Of a stretch of DNA of 64,000 nucleotides, positions 1 to 9,634 are shown piece by piece. The stretch lies in contig CACDFH010000001.1 of assembly GCA_902552015.1 (NCBI GenBank), positions 32,065 through 96,064 on the forward strand, given 5' to 3'. Origin of the DNA: an uncultured marine group I thaumarchaeote (GTDB taxonomy: Archaea; Thermoproteota; Nitrososphaeria; Nitrososphaerales; Nitrosopumilaceae). Each line of letters opens with the position of its first letter. Position 1 is the stretch's first letter. The position numbers were made by a program, and so were the translations under genes. The notes beneath the pieces are model-generated. The model searched no databases. It saw only the letters and a program-made list of their open reading frames with translations, and was not told the DNA's origin.

Positions 1-585
1 TCCTACCATTAGCCACCAATTATCATATTCTAATTTCTCTGTCTTTACCTCAAACTCTGCTCCTGCACCAAACTTTTTCCATTGATTGACATATCCCAAT
101 CCTTTGGCAATGACTGAAACAAAACCACTTGCATCTATTACCACTTTGGAATTAAACTGAATCTGTTTTCCTTCTGATTTTGCAACAACTCCTACACACT
201 TGCCTGTAGCGTCTTTCAAAACATCTGTGACATTTGTAGCTGTAAATAACTCACTTCCTGATGTTTTTGCTCTATTTGCTAGAAATCTGTATGTTTTTCT
301 TACATCTAATACTGCAGCCTTTGCAATTTCATCTGAAATTTTAACAGAATTTTTTGGCGAACAAAACGAAAATTTCCTTATTGGATTATAGCATTCTTCA
401 GGTATTCCAAATTTTTTTATGTCTGAAATCCATGTTACGCCGCTGGTCCTGACAGTTTCTGCAATCTCTTTTTCTTTTTCAATTAATGCAACTGTACATC
501 CATTTTTTGCAGCCATATGTGCTGCAGATGAACCTGCAGGACCTCCTCCAACTACTATTACGTCAAAATTTAATTCTTCCAACAA
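1..585 (-). CDS. FAD-dependent oxidoreductase, geranylgeranyl reductase family (truncated by window edge)
   Basis: Minus-strand translation starts TTG-TTG LLEELNFDVIVVGGGPAGSSAAHMAAKNGCTVALIEKE; Rossmann GGGPAGS motif; open to window edge. Confidence 0.75.
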   Translation of the reverse strand, partial: MLEELNFDVIVVGGGPAGSSAAHMAAKNGCTVALIEKEKEIAETVRTSGVTWISDIKKFGIPEECYNPIRKFSFCSPKNSVKISDEIAKAAVLDVRKTYRFLANRAKTSGSELFTATNVTDVLKDATGKCVGVVAKSEGKQIQFNSKVVIDASGFVSVIAKGLGYVNQWKKFGAGAEFEVKTEKLEYDNWWLMVG

Positions 586-669
586 AATTTATTACATTTC
601 TGAATATTATAATCTACACAATCAATTGTTTTCTTAACATGTTTATCTTGGTGCAAATTAAGACTAATT

Positions 670-801
670 ATGGCTGATACCGAAGTTATTCCTTTTGTTT
701 TATGGTCTGGGCTTACTGCTGCACTGATGGTGATAACCGGATTAGTTTACAAGGCATATCAAAAACGAAAGCCAAGATTGACATCGTCAAATACTGATTG
801 A
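670..801 (+). CDS. Small single-TM membrane protein (43 aa)
   Basis: ATG ORF MADTEVIPFVLWSGLTAALMVITGLVYKAYQKRKPRLTSSNTD; hydrophobic segment followed by basic tail; below ORF-track cutoff. Confidence 0.5.
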   Translation: MADTEVIPFVLWSGLTAALMVITGLVYKAYQKRKPRLTSSNTD

Positions 802-814
802 AATTTTTAATAAA

Positions 815-1645
815 CTATTCAAATAGGATTTTCTTTTCTTTGTAAAGATTTTTTGGGTCTGGTTCTGATACTGCGGCAATTAGTGCTTTTGTGTATGAAT
901 TTTCTGGGCTTGACAGTACTTTTTCAATTGTTCCAACCTCCATCACCTTCCCGGAATTTAAAATTAAGATATTATCTGCAAAATGTTTTGCCGTAGCTAG
1001 ATCATGTGTAATGTATATCATGGAAATGTTATTCTCTTTTTGAATCTCTTTCATCAATTCTAAAATTTCTGCACGAATTGAAACATCTAACATGGAAACA
1101 GGTTCATCGGCAATGATAATTTCTGGCTCAACTACTATTGCTCTTGCAATTACTACTCTTTGTCTCTGACCTCCTGACAACATATGTGGATGTTTTTTTG
1201 CAATTTCTTCTGCGGGTTCCAGCTTTACTCTTCGTAATGTTTCAATTACTCTTTGCCTGCGTTCATCTTTCGTACCTAGATTGTGAATCTCTAATGGCTC
1301 GCTAACTATATCTGAAATTGTCATTCTTGGATTTATCGAATCATACGGATCTTGGTAAATCATCTGACATTTCATTCTAAATTTTTTTAATTCATCTGAA
1401 TTATCTTTAATCTCTTTTTCATTATGAAAAATTTTTCCCGAGTCTGGTTCTATGGCTCTTAAAATTAATTTTGCAATAGTTGATTTTCCAGAGCCTGACT
1501 GTCCAGCAATAGCTAAAATTTCTCCATTCTTTAGAGAGAAATTCACTGCATCTGCTGCAACGACTTCTTTTGAATCTGATGAAAAAAAGTTCTTCTTCTG
1601 AAATTTTTTGGTTAGATTTTCAACTTTGAGTATTTCATTCATCAT
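815..1645 (-). CDS. ABC transporter ATP-binding protein, oligopeptide/dipeptide type
   Basis: Walker A GQSGSGKST, signature LSGGQRQRV, Walker B IIIADEP; start taken at MMNEILKVENLTKKF rather than the longer track ORF. Confidence 0.85.
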   Translation of the reverse strand: MMNEILKVENLTKKFQKKNFFSSDSKEVVAADAVNFSLKNGEILAIAGQSGSGKSTIAKLILRAIEPDSGKIFHNEKEIKDNSDELKKFRMKCQMIYQDPYDSINPRMTISDIVSEPLEIHNLGTKDERRQRVIETLRRVKLEPAEEIAKKHPHMLSGGQRQRVVIARAIVVEPEIIIADEPVSMLDVSIRAEILELMKEIQKENNISMIYITHDLATAKHFADNILILNSGKVMEVGTIEKVLSSPENSYTKALIAAVSEPDPKNLYKEKKILFE

Positions 1646-1676
1646 TGGTATTATATTCAACTGGGATAAGAAATTT

Positions 1677-2726
1677 ATGCAAAACAAAAATCGGCAAAAT
1701 ATGACGAATAAATCAAAGCAGGAATTACTAGGATATCAATCTCATTTAATTCAGGACAACTTGACGTATTTCAAACCAACCAGGACCAGTACTACTGTAA
1801 CTTTTGCCGAAGAAATTCGCAATACACTTCAAGAACCAAATAAATCAATCAGTCCAAAATTTTTCTACGATGAAAACGGTTCAAAAATATTCGATGAAAT
1901 ATGTTCTCTTCCAGAATACTATCCATACAATTCTGAAACTGAAATTTTGCAAACCATTGAGGAAAAATTACTGCCATACCTTTCAAATGAATATCATTTG
2001 GTAGAGCTAGGAAGCGGTTCCTCTGTGAAGACTCGACTATTAATTGATGTTTTATTCAAATCACAAAAACATCTCCAATACTTCCCAATAGATATTTCAG
2101 AAATTTTAGATCAAAGTGCAAAAAACCTCTGCATGGATTACGAGAATCTCACAGTAACTGGAGTTGTTGATACTTATGAAAAAGGTCTTGATTTCATTGA
2201 GCATTATGATGACAAACCTAATTTGATTACATTTCTTGGTTCAAGTTTTGGTAATCTTGATTATGTTGAAGGCATAAAATTTCTTCAAAAGATAAACACA
2301 CTGATGAAGTCTGACGATTTGTTTTTGATTGGATTGGATCTAAAAAAGGATCACGAAATACTACACAATGCATATAATGATTCTCAAAATACAACTGCAA
2401 AATTCAATCTGAATGTTTTAAAAAGAATTAACAAAGAACTTGGTGCAGATTTTGATTTGGAAAACTTTGAGCACCATGCCGTTTATGACGAGCAAAAGGG
2501 TAGAATCGAAATGTATCTTCGTTCCCTATCAGAACAATCCGTCACAATACCAAAATCTGACTTATCCATCACTTTTTCAAAAGATGAGCTAATTCATACT
2601 GAAAATTCACACAAATTCTCTACTCTGGAGATAGAATCACTCCTAAAGGAATCTAATTTTGAAAAATTAGAAATGTGGTTTGATTCACGAAAATACTTTG
2701 CTCTTGTTTTGGCAAAAAAAATCTAG
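1677..2726 (+). CDS. egtD: L-histidine N-alpha-methyltransferase (EgtD-like)
   Basis: SPKFFYDENGSKIFDEICSLPEYYPYNSETEIL, VELGSGSSVKTRLLID and FLGSSFGNL are typical of the EgtD/DUF2260 family; start may be 1701. Confidence 0.88.
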   Translation: MQNKNRQNMTNKSKQELLGYQSHLIQDNLTYFKPTRTSTTVTFAEEIRNTLQEPNKSISPKFFYDENGSKIFDEICSLPEYYPYNSETEILQTIEEKLLPYLSNEYHLVELGSGSSVKTRLLIDVLFKSQKHLQYFPIDISEILDQSAKNLCMDYENLTVTGVVDTYEKGLDFIEHYDDKPNLITFLGSSFGNLDYVEGIKFLQKINTLMKSDDLFLIGLDLKKDHEILHNAYNDSQNTTAKFNLNVLKRINKELGADFDLENFEHHAVYDEQKGRIEMYLRSLSEQSVTIPKSDLSITFSKDELIHTENSHKFSTLEIESLLKESNFEKLEMWFDSRKYFALVLAKKI

Positions 2727-4024
2727 ATGTTCTCAACACATCTGAATCCTGAAATTAACCATCTCTCATCTAATCTGAAAAAATTTCTATAAGATCCTCT
2801 GATTGATTTTGATGGTGTTCCAAATGATCCTCCGCGTAGCACTTTCTGATTTGTAAACCACTTGTCATTGTATTCGTCAAATCCACTTTTGAAACCTGGA
2901 TATCCCATAAACTCTGAGGATGTCCATTCCCAAACATCTCCTATCATTTGATAACATCCGTAACTACTTTTTCCATCTTCGTATGCTCCCACATTACTGC
3001 AATTCCAAATATTTGACTCTAACAGATTTGCATGTGACTCTGTTGGTTTTTCATTTCCCCATGGAAAAATTGTTTTAATCTCTTTTTCATCATTCCAAAG
3101 CGCAGCTTTTTCCCATTCTGCCTCTGTTGGCAATCTTTTGTTTGCCCATTTACAGTATGCTGCTGCTTCATAGTAGCTAACATGGCAAACAGGCTCGTCG
3201 GGATTGATTTTCCTCTTTCCTGCAAAGTCTCTTGTAATCCATTCGTCTGCTTCTTTTTCCCAATACATTGGGGCATTCCATTCGTTTTTCTTGACTGCAT
3301 CCCAGCCATCTGAAAGCCAAAATGAATAATCGTCATATCCGCCGTCTTGCATGAATTCTAAATATTCGCCGTTACTTGTCAAAACGTTATCAATTTGAAA
3401 ATCGTTTAGGTATGTTTTGTGTTCTGGAAGTTCTATATCATAACAGTAGTCCTTTCCGGAATATCCTAGATTGTATAATCCTCCGTTTATCTTGATGCTT
3501 TTCTTTTCTTTGTGTGATGAAACTGGTGATTGATTAATTTTTGTTGGTCTGTATTGATCTCCTAACAAATGTTGTAAATCATAAACTAAAAGTTCCTGAT
3601 GCTGACATTCGTGATGTATTGCCATTGTGAAAAGATATGCAGTTTCTTTTTCTAGCGGTCTGCTAATCACTTCTCTTACTCTGTTAGTTATGACATCAAA
3701 ATATTGTAAAATTTCATCTACTGTTGGTCTTGACATTACTCCGCGTTTTGATTTATCGTGTGGCTTTCCAAACTGATTGTAGTATGAATTCAGATATTCA
3801 GAAAGCTCATCTGAATAAAACTGATAATTCTTTTGTGTTTTACTTAGAACTATTTCATTTAGCCAACTTACATGTCCTATGTGCCATTTAGGCGGACTCA
3901 TAAAAACTGCAGTTTGTACTCCAAAATCGTCTCTTTCTAAATTTTTTACTAACTGTAATGTGGTATTTCTTGTCTCATTAAATGAGTCCAAAAGAAGATT
4001 TGGAGATGGCTCTTCAAGCGTCAT
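2723..4024 (-). CDS. egtB: Ergothioneine biosynthesis sulfoxide synthase (EgtB-like; DinB plus FGE-sulfatase domains)
   Basis: WHIGHVSWLNE and HHECQHQELL metal-ligand motifs; C-terminal FGE fold GDVWEWTSSEF...RVLRGGSFGTP...RGSYRNFFRLDERW..GFRC. Confidence 0.87.
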   Translation of the reverse strand: MTLEEPSPNLLLDSFNETRNTTLQLVKNLERDDFGVQTAVFMSPPKWHIGHVSWLNEIVLSKTQKNYQFYSDELSEYLNSYYNQFGKPHDKSKRGVMSRPTVDEILQYFDVITNRVREVISRPLEKETAYLFTMAIHHECQHQELLVYDLQHLLGDQYRPTKINQSPVSSHKEKKSIKINGGLYNLGYSGKDYCYDIELPEHKTYLNDFQIDNVLTSNGEYLEFMQDGGYDDYSFWLSDGWDAVKKNEWNAPMYWEKEADEWITRDFAGKRKINPDEPVCHVSYYEAAAYCKWANKRLPTEAEWEKAALWNDEKEIKTIFPWGNEKPTESHANLLESNIWNCSNVGAYEDGKSSYGCYQMIGDVWEWTSSEFMGYPGFKSGFDEYNDKWFTNQKVLRGGSFGTPSKSIRGSYRNFFRLDERWLISGFRCVENI

Positions 4025-4063
4025 GTAATTGTTAAAATTTTTTGAATATATTTGGTTTTATGA

Positions 4064-4552
4064 TTATTCTTTCATTACGCAACACGAAGCTTTGTTGATG
4101 TTACGCATTGCCCACCAAATTGAAAATGTCAACGCTCCTATTGATATGAATTTTAATTCCAATCCTTGCAATGGAAATATTGCTAATCCTCCAACTATTC
4201 CTAGTACTGCAGTTAGTGATGTTGTACAAGCAGGGCATCCTGGTGTAAATGCTGTTAGTGCTCCGCCAAATATTGCACCTGCGCCACTCTTTACGTTTTT
4301 GTCTCTTTGTGTTTTGATGTTGTACGCTACTAATGCAATGTTAATTCCTGCTAGAATTGCAACAACTGCTGTTAATGTGATGGATGCTGCCATGTACATA
4401 GGCAATAATTCAATTTCTGTTGCCATGTGTTCTAATCCCATTTCTAATGTTAAGAAATAATATAATGTTCCAAGACTTATTCCTGAAATAACGCCAATCA
4501 TGCCAAACTTTCTTTGTCTCAAAATATCCTTGATTGTTAATTTTAGCATCAT
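4064..4552 (-). CDS. Multi-TM membrane protein with CPACTTS motif
   Basis: Hydrophobic segments; GCPACTTSLTAVLGIVGG motif; opposite-strand ORF 4029-4460 is antisense noise. Confidence 0.65.
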   Translation of the reverse strand: MMLKLTIKDILRQRKFGMIGVISGISLGTLYYFLTLEMGLEHMATEIELLPMYMAASITLTAVVAILAGINIALVAYNIKTQRDKNVKSGAGAIFGGALTAFTPGCPACTTSLTAVLGIVGGLAIFPLQGLELKFISIGALTFSIWWAMRNINKASCCVMKE

Positions 4553-4560
4553 ATGTTATT

Positions 4561-4575
4561 GTCATAATTTATGAC
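4561..4575. promoter_or_regulatory. Perfect inverted repeat GTCATAA-T-TTATGAC
   Basis: 7-bp arms, 1-nt spacer, 8 nt upstream of the minus-strand start at 4552. Confidence 0.5.
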
Positions 4576-4671
4576 TAAATAATATTGATATTGTTTTCTT
4601 TCATAAAATTGAATTTTCAAAATAGTACAACGATAGATCCATTGTGATCATTATTATATTCAAAACTCAGA

Positions 4672-5700
4672 ATGAGAGTGAAACTTATGACTGTAGAATC
4701 ATCATATCACTCTGCAAATCCTGAAATTCAAACATTAACTGAACAATCAAAAACATACGCTAAACAAATAATGACAATTGTAGATGAAGTTCAGAAAGTT
4801 ATTGTCGGCCAAGAAGAAGTAATTAAAAAATTAGTAATTGCAATGATGGCAGACGGACACGTTCTCTTAGAAGGTGTTCCTGGCTTGGCTAAAACCAAAA
4901 TGGTTGATACATTATCAAAAACTCTTGGTGCAAACTTTTGTAGAATACAGTTTACTCCTGATTTACTTCCTGCCGATATTACCGGAACAAAAATTTATGA
5001 CAACAAAAATGAAAAATTTGTTACAGAAAAAGGACCTGTATTTAGTAATCTCATATTAGCTGATGAAATTAATCGTGCACCACCTAAAGTCCAATCTGCA
5101 TTACTTGAAGCAATGCAAGAAAGACAAGTAAGTATTCACGGCGATACATTTGAAATTGAAAAACCATTTCTAGTTCTTGCAACACAAAACCCAATTGAAA
5201 GTGAAGGTACCTATAGACTACCTGAAGCTCAAATTGATAGATTTGCATTAAAACTGATAATTAACTATCCATCAAAAGACCATGAAAAATTAATCATACA
5301 AAGAAATACTCAGGAAAACAAACCTACTGCTAAAAACATAGTATCAAAAGATGTAGTTCTCGAAATACAAAAATTTGTTCAAAAAATTTATGCTGATGAA
5401 AAAATTGAGGAATATGTTTCTGCAATAGTTGATGCAACTAGAAATCCAAAAAATTATGACCTTGAACTAGAAGATATGATAGAATTTGGCGCCTCACCTC
5501 GTGCATCTATCTGGTTAATTCTTGCAGCAAAAGCACATGCATTACTTGCAGGACGGGGTTTTGTTATTCCTGATGACATTAAATCTGTAGCACATGACGT
5601 TTTGCGACACAGAATAATACTTACATTTGAAGCAGAAGCCGAAGGCAACACCTCTGATGCTATAATTGATAAAATATTAGAAAAAGTTCGAGCGCCGTAG
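4672..5700 (+). CDS. MoxR family AAA+ ATPase
   Basis: HVLLEGVPGLAKTKMVDTL Walker A, LADEINRAPPKVQSALLEAMQERQV, LATQNPIE. Confidence 0.92.
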   Translation: MRVKLMTVESSYHSANPEIQTLTEQSKTYAKQIMTIVDEVQKVIVGQEEVIKKLVIAMMADGHVLLEGVPGLAKTKMVDTLSKTLGANFCRIQFTPDLLPADITGTKIYDNKNEKFVTEKGPVFSNLILADEINRAPPKVQSALLEAMQERQVSIHGDTFEIEKPFLVLATQNPIESEGTYRLPEAQIDRFALKLIINYPSKDHEKLIIQRNTQENKPTAKNIVSKDVVLEIQKFVQKIYADEKIEEYVSAIVDATRNPKNYDLELEDMIEFGASPRASIWLILAAKAHALLAGRGFVIPDDIKSVAHDVLRHRIILTFEAEAEGNTSDAIIDKILEKVRAP

Positions 5701-5707
5701 AAATCAA

Positions 5708-6580
5708 TTGTCTGAAATTAAAGATCTTCTAAAACGCATTCGGGAATTAGAAATCAAAACTAAGGGATTAGTGGATGGTATGATGGCAGGTAGCTACAAA
5801 TCAAAAATACGTGGACGAGGAATTGAATTTTCTGAGGTAAGAGAGTACGTTTTAGGAGATGATGTGCGCCATATTGACTGGAATGTTACTGCACGCACTA
5901 ACAAATTACACGTAAAAGAGTTCGTTGAAGAGCGTGACTTGCGTGTATACGTGATGTTTGATTATTCTGCAAGTAATGAATTTGGATTCATGAAAAGTAA
6001 AAAATCAATAGGTCATGAAGTTGCAGCATCAATTATTTTTTCAGCAATGAAAAATAATGATAATGTTGGACTAGGAATATTTACTGACAAACTTGAACAC
6101 TTTGTTCCCGCAAGAAAAGGAAGAAAACACAGCTTATCTTTACTTCGAACATTGTTAGCATACAAACCAAAAAGTGCAAAAACTGATATCGAATCTTCAC
6201 TTTTACAGTTACATCACATTTTAGGCCAACATAGTGTAGTGTTCATAATATCTGATTACATATCTCCAAACTTTTTACGTCCATTAAAATTTCTCAAAAA
6301 TCGTCATGATGTAATTCTGGTAAATCTTTCTGACATACGTGAATCTGAACTCCCTGATATTGGGTATACTATGTTAGAAGATATTGAATCTGGAGAACAA
6401 TTAATGGTTAACACTTCTGATGAGTCATTTAGAAATGCATTTACAAAAAACTCCCTTGAAAACCATGAAAAAATCAAAAATGACATTACAAAATTAAAAG
6501 TAGAGATGGTGAATGTTTCAGAACAAGTTCCTTTTGACACTGCACTAAGACAATTCTTCAACCAACGTACGAGGCGCTAA
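5708..6580 (+). CDS. DUF58 domain protein
   Basis: GRGIEFSEVREYVLGDDVRHIDWNVTARTNKLHVKEFVEERDLRVYVMFDYSAS is the DUF58 signature; TTG start. Confidence 0.9.
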   Translation: MSEIKDLLKRIRELEIKTKGLVDGMMAGSYKSKIRGRGIEFSEVREYVLGDDVRHIDWNVTARTNKLHVKEFVEERDLRVYVMFDYSASNEFGFMKSKKSIGHEVAASIIFSAMKNNDNVGLGIFTDKLEHFVPARKGRKHSLSLLRTLLAYKPKSAKTDIESSLLQLHHILGQHSVVFIISDYISPNFLRPLKFLKNRHDVILVNLSDIRESELPDIGYTMLEDIESGEQLMVNTSDESFRNAFTKNSLENHEKIKNDITKLKVEMVNVSEQVPFDTALRQFFNQRTRR

Positions 6581-6583
6581 ATC

Positions 6584-7534
6584 ATGGAATATGAATTTGG
6601 ATATTGGTATGTTTTACTTGCACTTTTTGTATTGCCTGGATTTTATTTCTTGTATAGATTTTATACCAAAACAAAAAAATCTAATTCATTAAAGTTCAGC
6701 AATCTAGAACTTGTAAAAAAATCCGCTTCATCACAATCTCAATTAAGAAAACATCTTCCATTCATTTTGATATTGGTAGCTGTAAGTTTGATAATTATTG
6801 GACTTGCAGACCCCAGAATTCCTCTTGAAAACATCAAAGAAGGCGTAAATGTGGTCCTAGTTCTTGATGGATCTGGAAGTATGGCTGCGACAGATTATCC
6901 GCCAACAAGACTGGAATCTGCAAAAGATGCTGCTGAAATATTGATAGAAAATCTTGAACCAAATGATCATACTGGCATTATTTTGTTTGAATCTGGCGCC
7001 ACAACCGTCTCATATCTTACTCCCTTCAAAGACAAAACAATTGATGATTTGAATGCAATAAAACAAAGAGATGGCGCAACCGCAATTGGAGACGGTCTTG
7101 TATTAGGCGTGGATATGGCAAATTCCATTCCTAACAAGAAAAAGGTTGTAATTTTGTTAAGTGATGGTGATCATAACGCAGGTGTTGTAACACCAAATGA
7201 GGCGGTTCAGTATGCAATTCAGAAAAAAATTCAAATTCATACAATTGGTATGGGCTCTGAAGAACCAGTACTTTTAGGAACTAACATTTATGGAAATCCC
7301 TTGTATGCAGAATTAAACGAAAAGGAATTAATCGCTATAGCAACTGCAGCAAATGGAAAATATTACAAATCAGTTGACAACAATAGTCTGAATGAAATTT
7401 TTGAACAAATAACTGACGATATTGACAGAGAACTTGAACAAGTAAGTATCAAAGATTGGTTCTTTATTGCAGCTGTAGTCGTATTAGCTGCCAATCTTTA
7501 CATTGTATACGGCAAATATAGAATAGTGATCTAA
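6584..7534 (+). CDS. VWA domain membrane protein (BatA-like)
   Basis: MIDAS VVLVLDGSGSMAATD; N- and C-terminal TM segments. Confidence 0.9.
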   Translation: MEYEFGYWYVLLALFVLPGFYFLYRFYTKTKKSNSLKFSNLELVKKSASSQSQLRKHLPFILILVAVSLIIIGLADPRIPLENIKEGVNVVLVLDGSGSMAATDYPPTRLESAKDAAEILIENLEPNDHTGIILFESGATTVSYLTPFKDKTIDDLNAIKQRDGATAIGDGLVLGVDMANSIPNKKKVVILLSDGDHNAGVVTPNEAVQYAIQKKIQIHTIGMGSEEPVLLGTNIYGNPLYAELNEKELIAIATAANGKYYKSVDNNSLNEIFEQITDDIDRELEQVSIKDWFFIAAVVVLAANLYIVYGKYRIVI

Positions 7535-9049
7535 CTGAAAACGATTTTCTTTATTTTCTTATTCCTAGGGGTAATTCCATTATTTGGAATATCTGCATTT
7601 GGAGGTGGAGGGTTTGGGGCTCCTCAACCCTCGCAGATACTATCCATCAATTCAGGTTTTATCATTCAAGAGATGGATGAAAATGGAAATACAGTTTTCA
7701 TGCAACATATCCTGGCAAATGATTATGGAATTCCTATGGATATCACAGTATCCAGTTACCAAAGTGCAGATTTTCAAAAAATTGATCAAGTATGTGAGCC
7801 ACAAAAATTATTCACAAATCATATTCTTGTCATTCCATACCAACCTGTTCCACTTTCAGAATTAGGAAGATATGTAATGCTTCCTGCATTGGCAGAGTTT
7901 CAACACCCTGATACTTCTGAAGAATTAGAAATCTATCTGAAAAAGTATAATCTCTTACTTGATGATGGAGTAAATGCTGGTTTTACACAATCAGTTGATT
8001 TCTCATGTGATGATGTTTACGTTACAATGAATCCTAGATATGAACACGCATTTGATGATTCACTTGGAATGCAGAGTCAATCCGACTCATCTTCTCAACA
8101 ATCTGGTGGTCAACAAGGCGGACAACAAGGAGGCCAGCAAGGAGGACAACAAGGAACCCAGCAGGGAGCCCAACAGAATGGACAACAGGGAGGCCCGCAA
8201 TCAGGCACAAATTTGACTCCACAAGAGCAAGAACTTTTGCAACAAGCCGATGAATTACTTCGAGAATACCAAATGGCAGCTGAATTGCAAAACGCTCCTC
8301 TAAATCCCGCTGAGCGTCCTTATTTGGTAGAGCAAAATACTGAACAGTTTAGAGATGAAATTATAGAGCAAATGCAGCTTCAAGAACAATTAATGCAGCA
8401 ACTGCAACAAAATCCTGAATTTCAAAACTTTGATGAACAATTATCTAATGAAGGTTTGATACAACAACCATCTTCTCTTGATGTATCTGATGATGAAACA
8501 TCATTATCTGTTCCATATGAAAACGAAGAACTGTCTGCAACAATATCTGCTAACTTTCAAAATGGTCAAATAACAAACGTATCTCTTGAACGTCCATCTG
8601 GAGAAATGGAAACTACACTATTATGGATAATTCCTCTAGTTATCGGAATCATTGCAGCTGCAATACTGATATCTAAAAGATTTACAACAAAGGAAAGAAT
8701 TGTACAAACTCCAATTATAGTGAAAAATGATAGTTACACTATAAGCTATGTTGATTTGACACACGAAATGTTACGTGAAGCACAGCACTTGTATGATGAG
8801 GATCTTTTCAAAGATGCACACGAAAAACTATCGCAAGCAATAAGATTCTATTACTCAAATCGCTTTTCTACAGGAACAGAACTTACAAACATGGATGCAT
8901 TACAATTACTAAGAAAAGAAAACATTCCTGAATTTGATTCCATATTGGATTCTCTTGGAATGTGTGAAATGATTGAATTTGCAAAAAATCCTACAGAAAG
9001 GAAAAAATTCATTTCCGCAATAGAAAATTTTTCACAAATAATTAAATAA
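7535..9049 (+). CDS. Secreted/membrane protein with Gln-Gly-rich segment, last gene of MoxR-VWA operon
   Basis: Reading frame is open from CTG 7535, directly after the VWA stop; encodes a signal-like segment LKTIFFIFLFLGVIPLFGISAFG before the track start at ATG 7673; TM near residues 360-380. Confidence 0.7.
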   Translation: MKTIFFIFLFLGVIPLFGISAFGGGGFGAPQPSQILSINSGFIIQEMDENGNTVFMQHILANDYGIPMDITVSSYQSADFQKIDQVCEPQKLFTNHILVIPYQPVPLSELGRYVMLPALAEFQHPDTSEELEIYLKKYNLLLDDGVNAGFTQSVDFSCDDVYVTMNPRYEHAFDDSLGMQSQSDSSSQQSGGQQGGQQGGQQGGQQGTQQGAQQNGQQGGPQSGTNLTPQEQELLQQADELLREYQMAAELQNAPLNPAERPYLVEQNTEQFRDEIIEQMQLQEQLMQQLQQNPEFQNFDEQLSNEGLIQQPSSLDVSDDETSLSVPYENEELSATISANFQNGQITNVSLERPSGEMETTLLWIIPLVIGIIAAAILISKRFTTKERIVQTPIIVKNDSYTISYVDLTHEMLREAQHLYDEDLFKDAHEKLSQAIRFYYSNRFSTGTELTNMDALQLLRKENIPEFDSILDSLGMCEMIEFAKNPTERKKFISAIENFSQIIK

Positions 9050-9064
9050 TTTCAAAACCTGTGA

Positions 9065-9241
9065 TTAGATTTCTTTTATGAGCGTCTTGATGTTTGCCAC
9101 ATTTTCAGGTGTAAGTTCGATTTCTTTGTGTTCTGCTTTTACATGTTCTTCAATTTTCACCATCAATTCATCTTCTGTTGGTGCGTTAGCAGACCATCCG
9201 CAATCTTTTCCTGCATCATGACAGCTGATACTTTTTGCCAT
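9065..9241 (-). CDS. DUF1059-like small protein (58 aa)
   Basis: MAKSISCHDAGKDCGWSANAPTEDELMVKIEEHVKAEHKEIELTPENVANIKTLIKEI, resembling DUF1059. Confidence 0.7.
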   Translation of the reverse strand: MAKSISCHDAGKDCGWSANAPTEDELMVKIEEHVKAEHKEIELTPENVANIKTLIKEI

Positions 9242-9333
9242 GTTTGCTGATTCTTATTAAGAAACATAAAAATTTTAATCCAAAGTTATTAACTTTTTAC
9301 ACATTTATTAATAATATTCTATGATCATAGAAC

Positions 9334-9579
9334 ATGACGACAATGATTCAAGTAAATCTTGAAACTGAAAATGTTGACAACGTCGACGCATGGGTAAATG
9401 AAATTGCCAATGTCTATGCAGATATGGAAATATCTGACGTAAACATATCTGGAAATAAAATTTCATTTAAAGCTGGTCTTTCTGGAATGGATGATACCAC
9501 ATCTGATGATATCAAACTAAAGATTGACGAGTATGCTACCATGTCTGATACACAACTCAAAAACATTTCATTCGGATAA
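9334..9579 (+). CDS. Small conserved-looking protein (81 aa)
   Basis: ATG ORF with good codon usage, no overlap. Confidence 0.55.
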   Translation: MTTMIQVNLETENVDNVDAWVNEIANVYADMEISDVNISGNKISFKAGLSGMDDTTSDDIKLKIDEYATMSDTQLKNISFG

Positions 9580-9634
9580 CCCAAAATTTTCATTTTTTTT
9601 ATTTGATATAGTGAATTTGTATTTTTAATGAAAT

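Noticed and set aside
3019-3336. 105-aa minus-strand ORF inside egtB
   Set aside because: Alternate frame of egtB with no plausible protein features
4029-4460. Plus-strand 143-aa ORF
   Set aside because: Antisense to the 4064-4552 membrane protein, which has sensible TM segments and a start
8034-8222. Minus-strand 62-aa ORF across the GGQQ repeat
   Set aside because: Antisense to the low-complexity coding region; composition follows from the repeat
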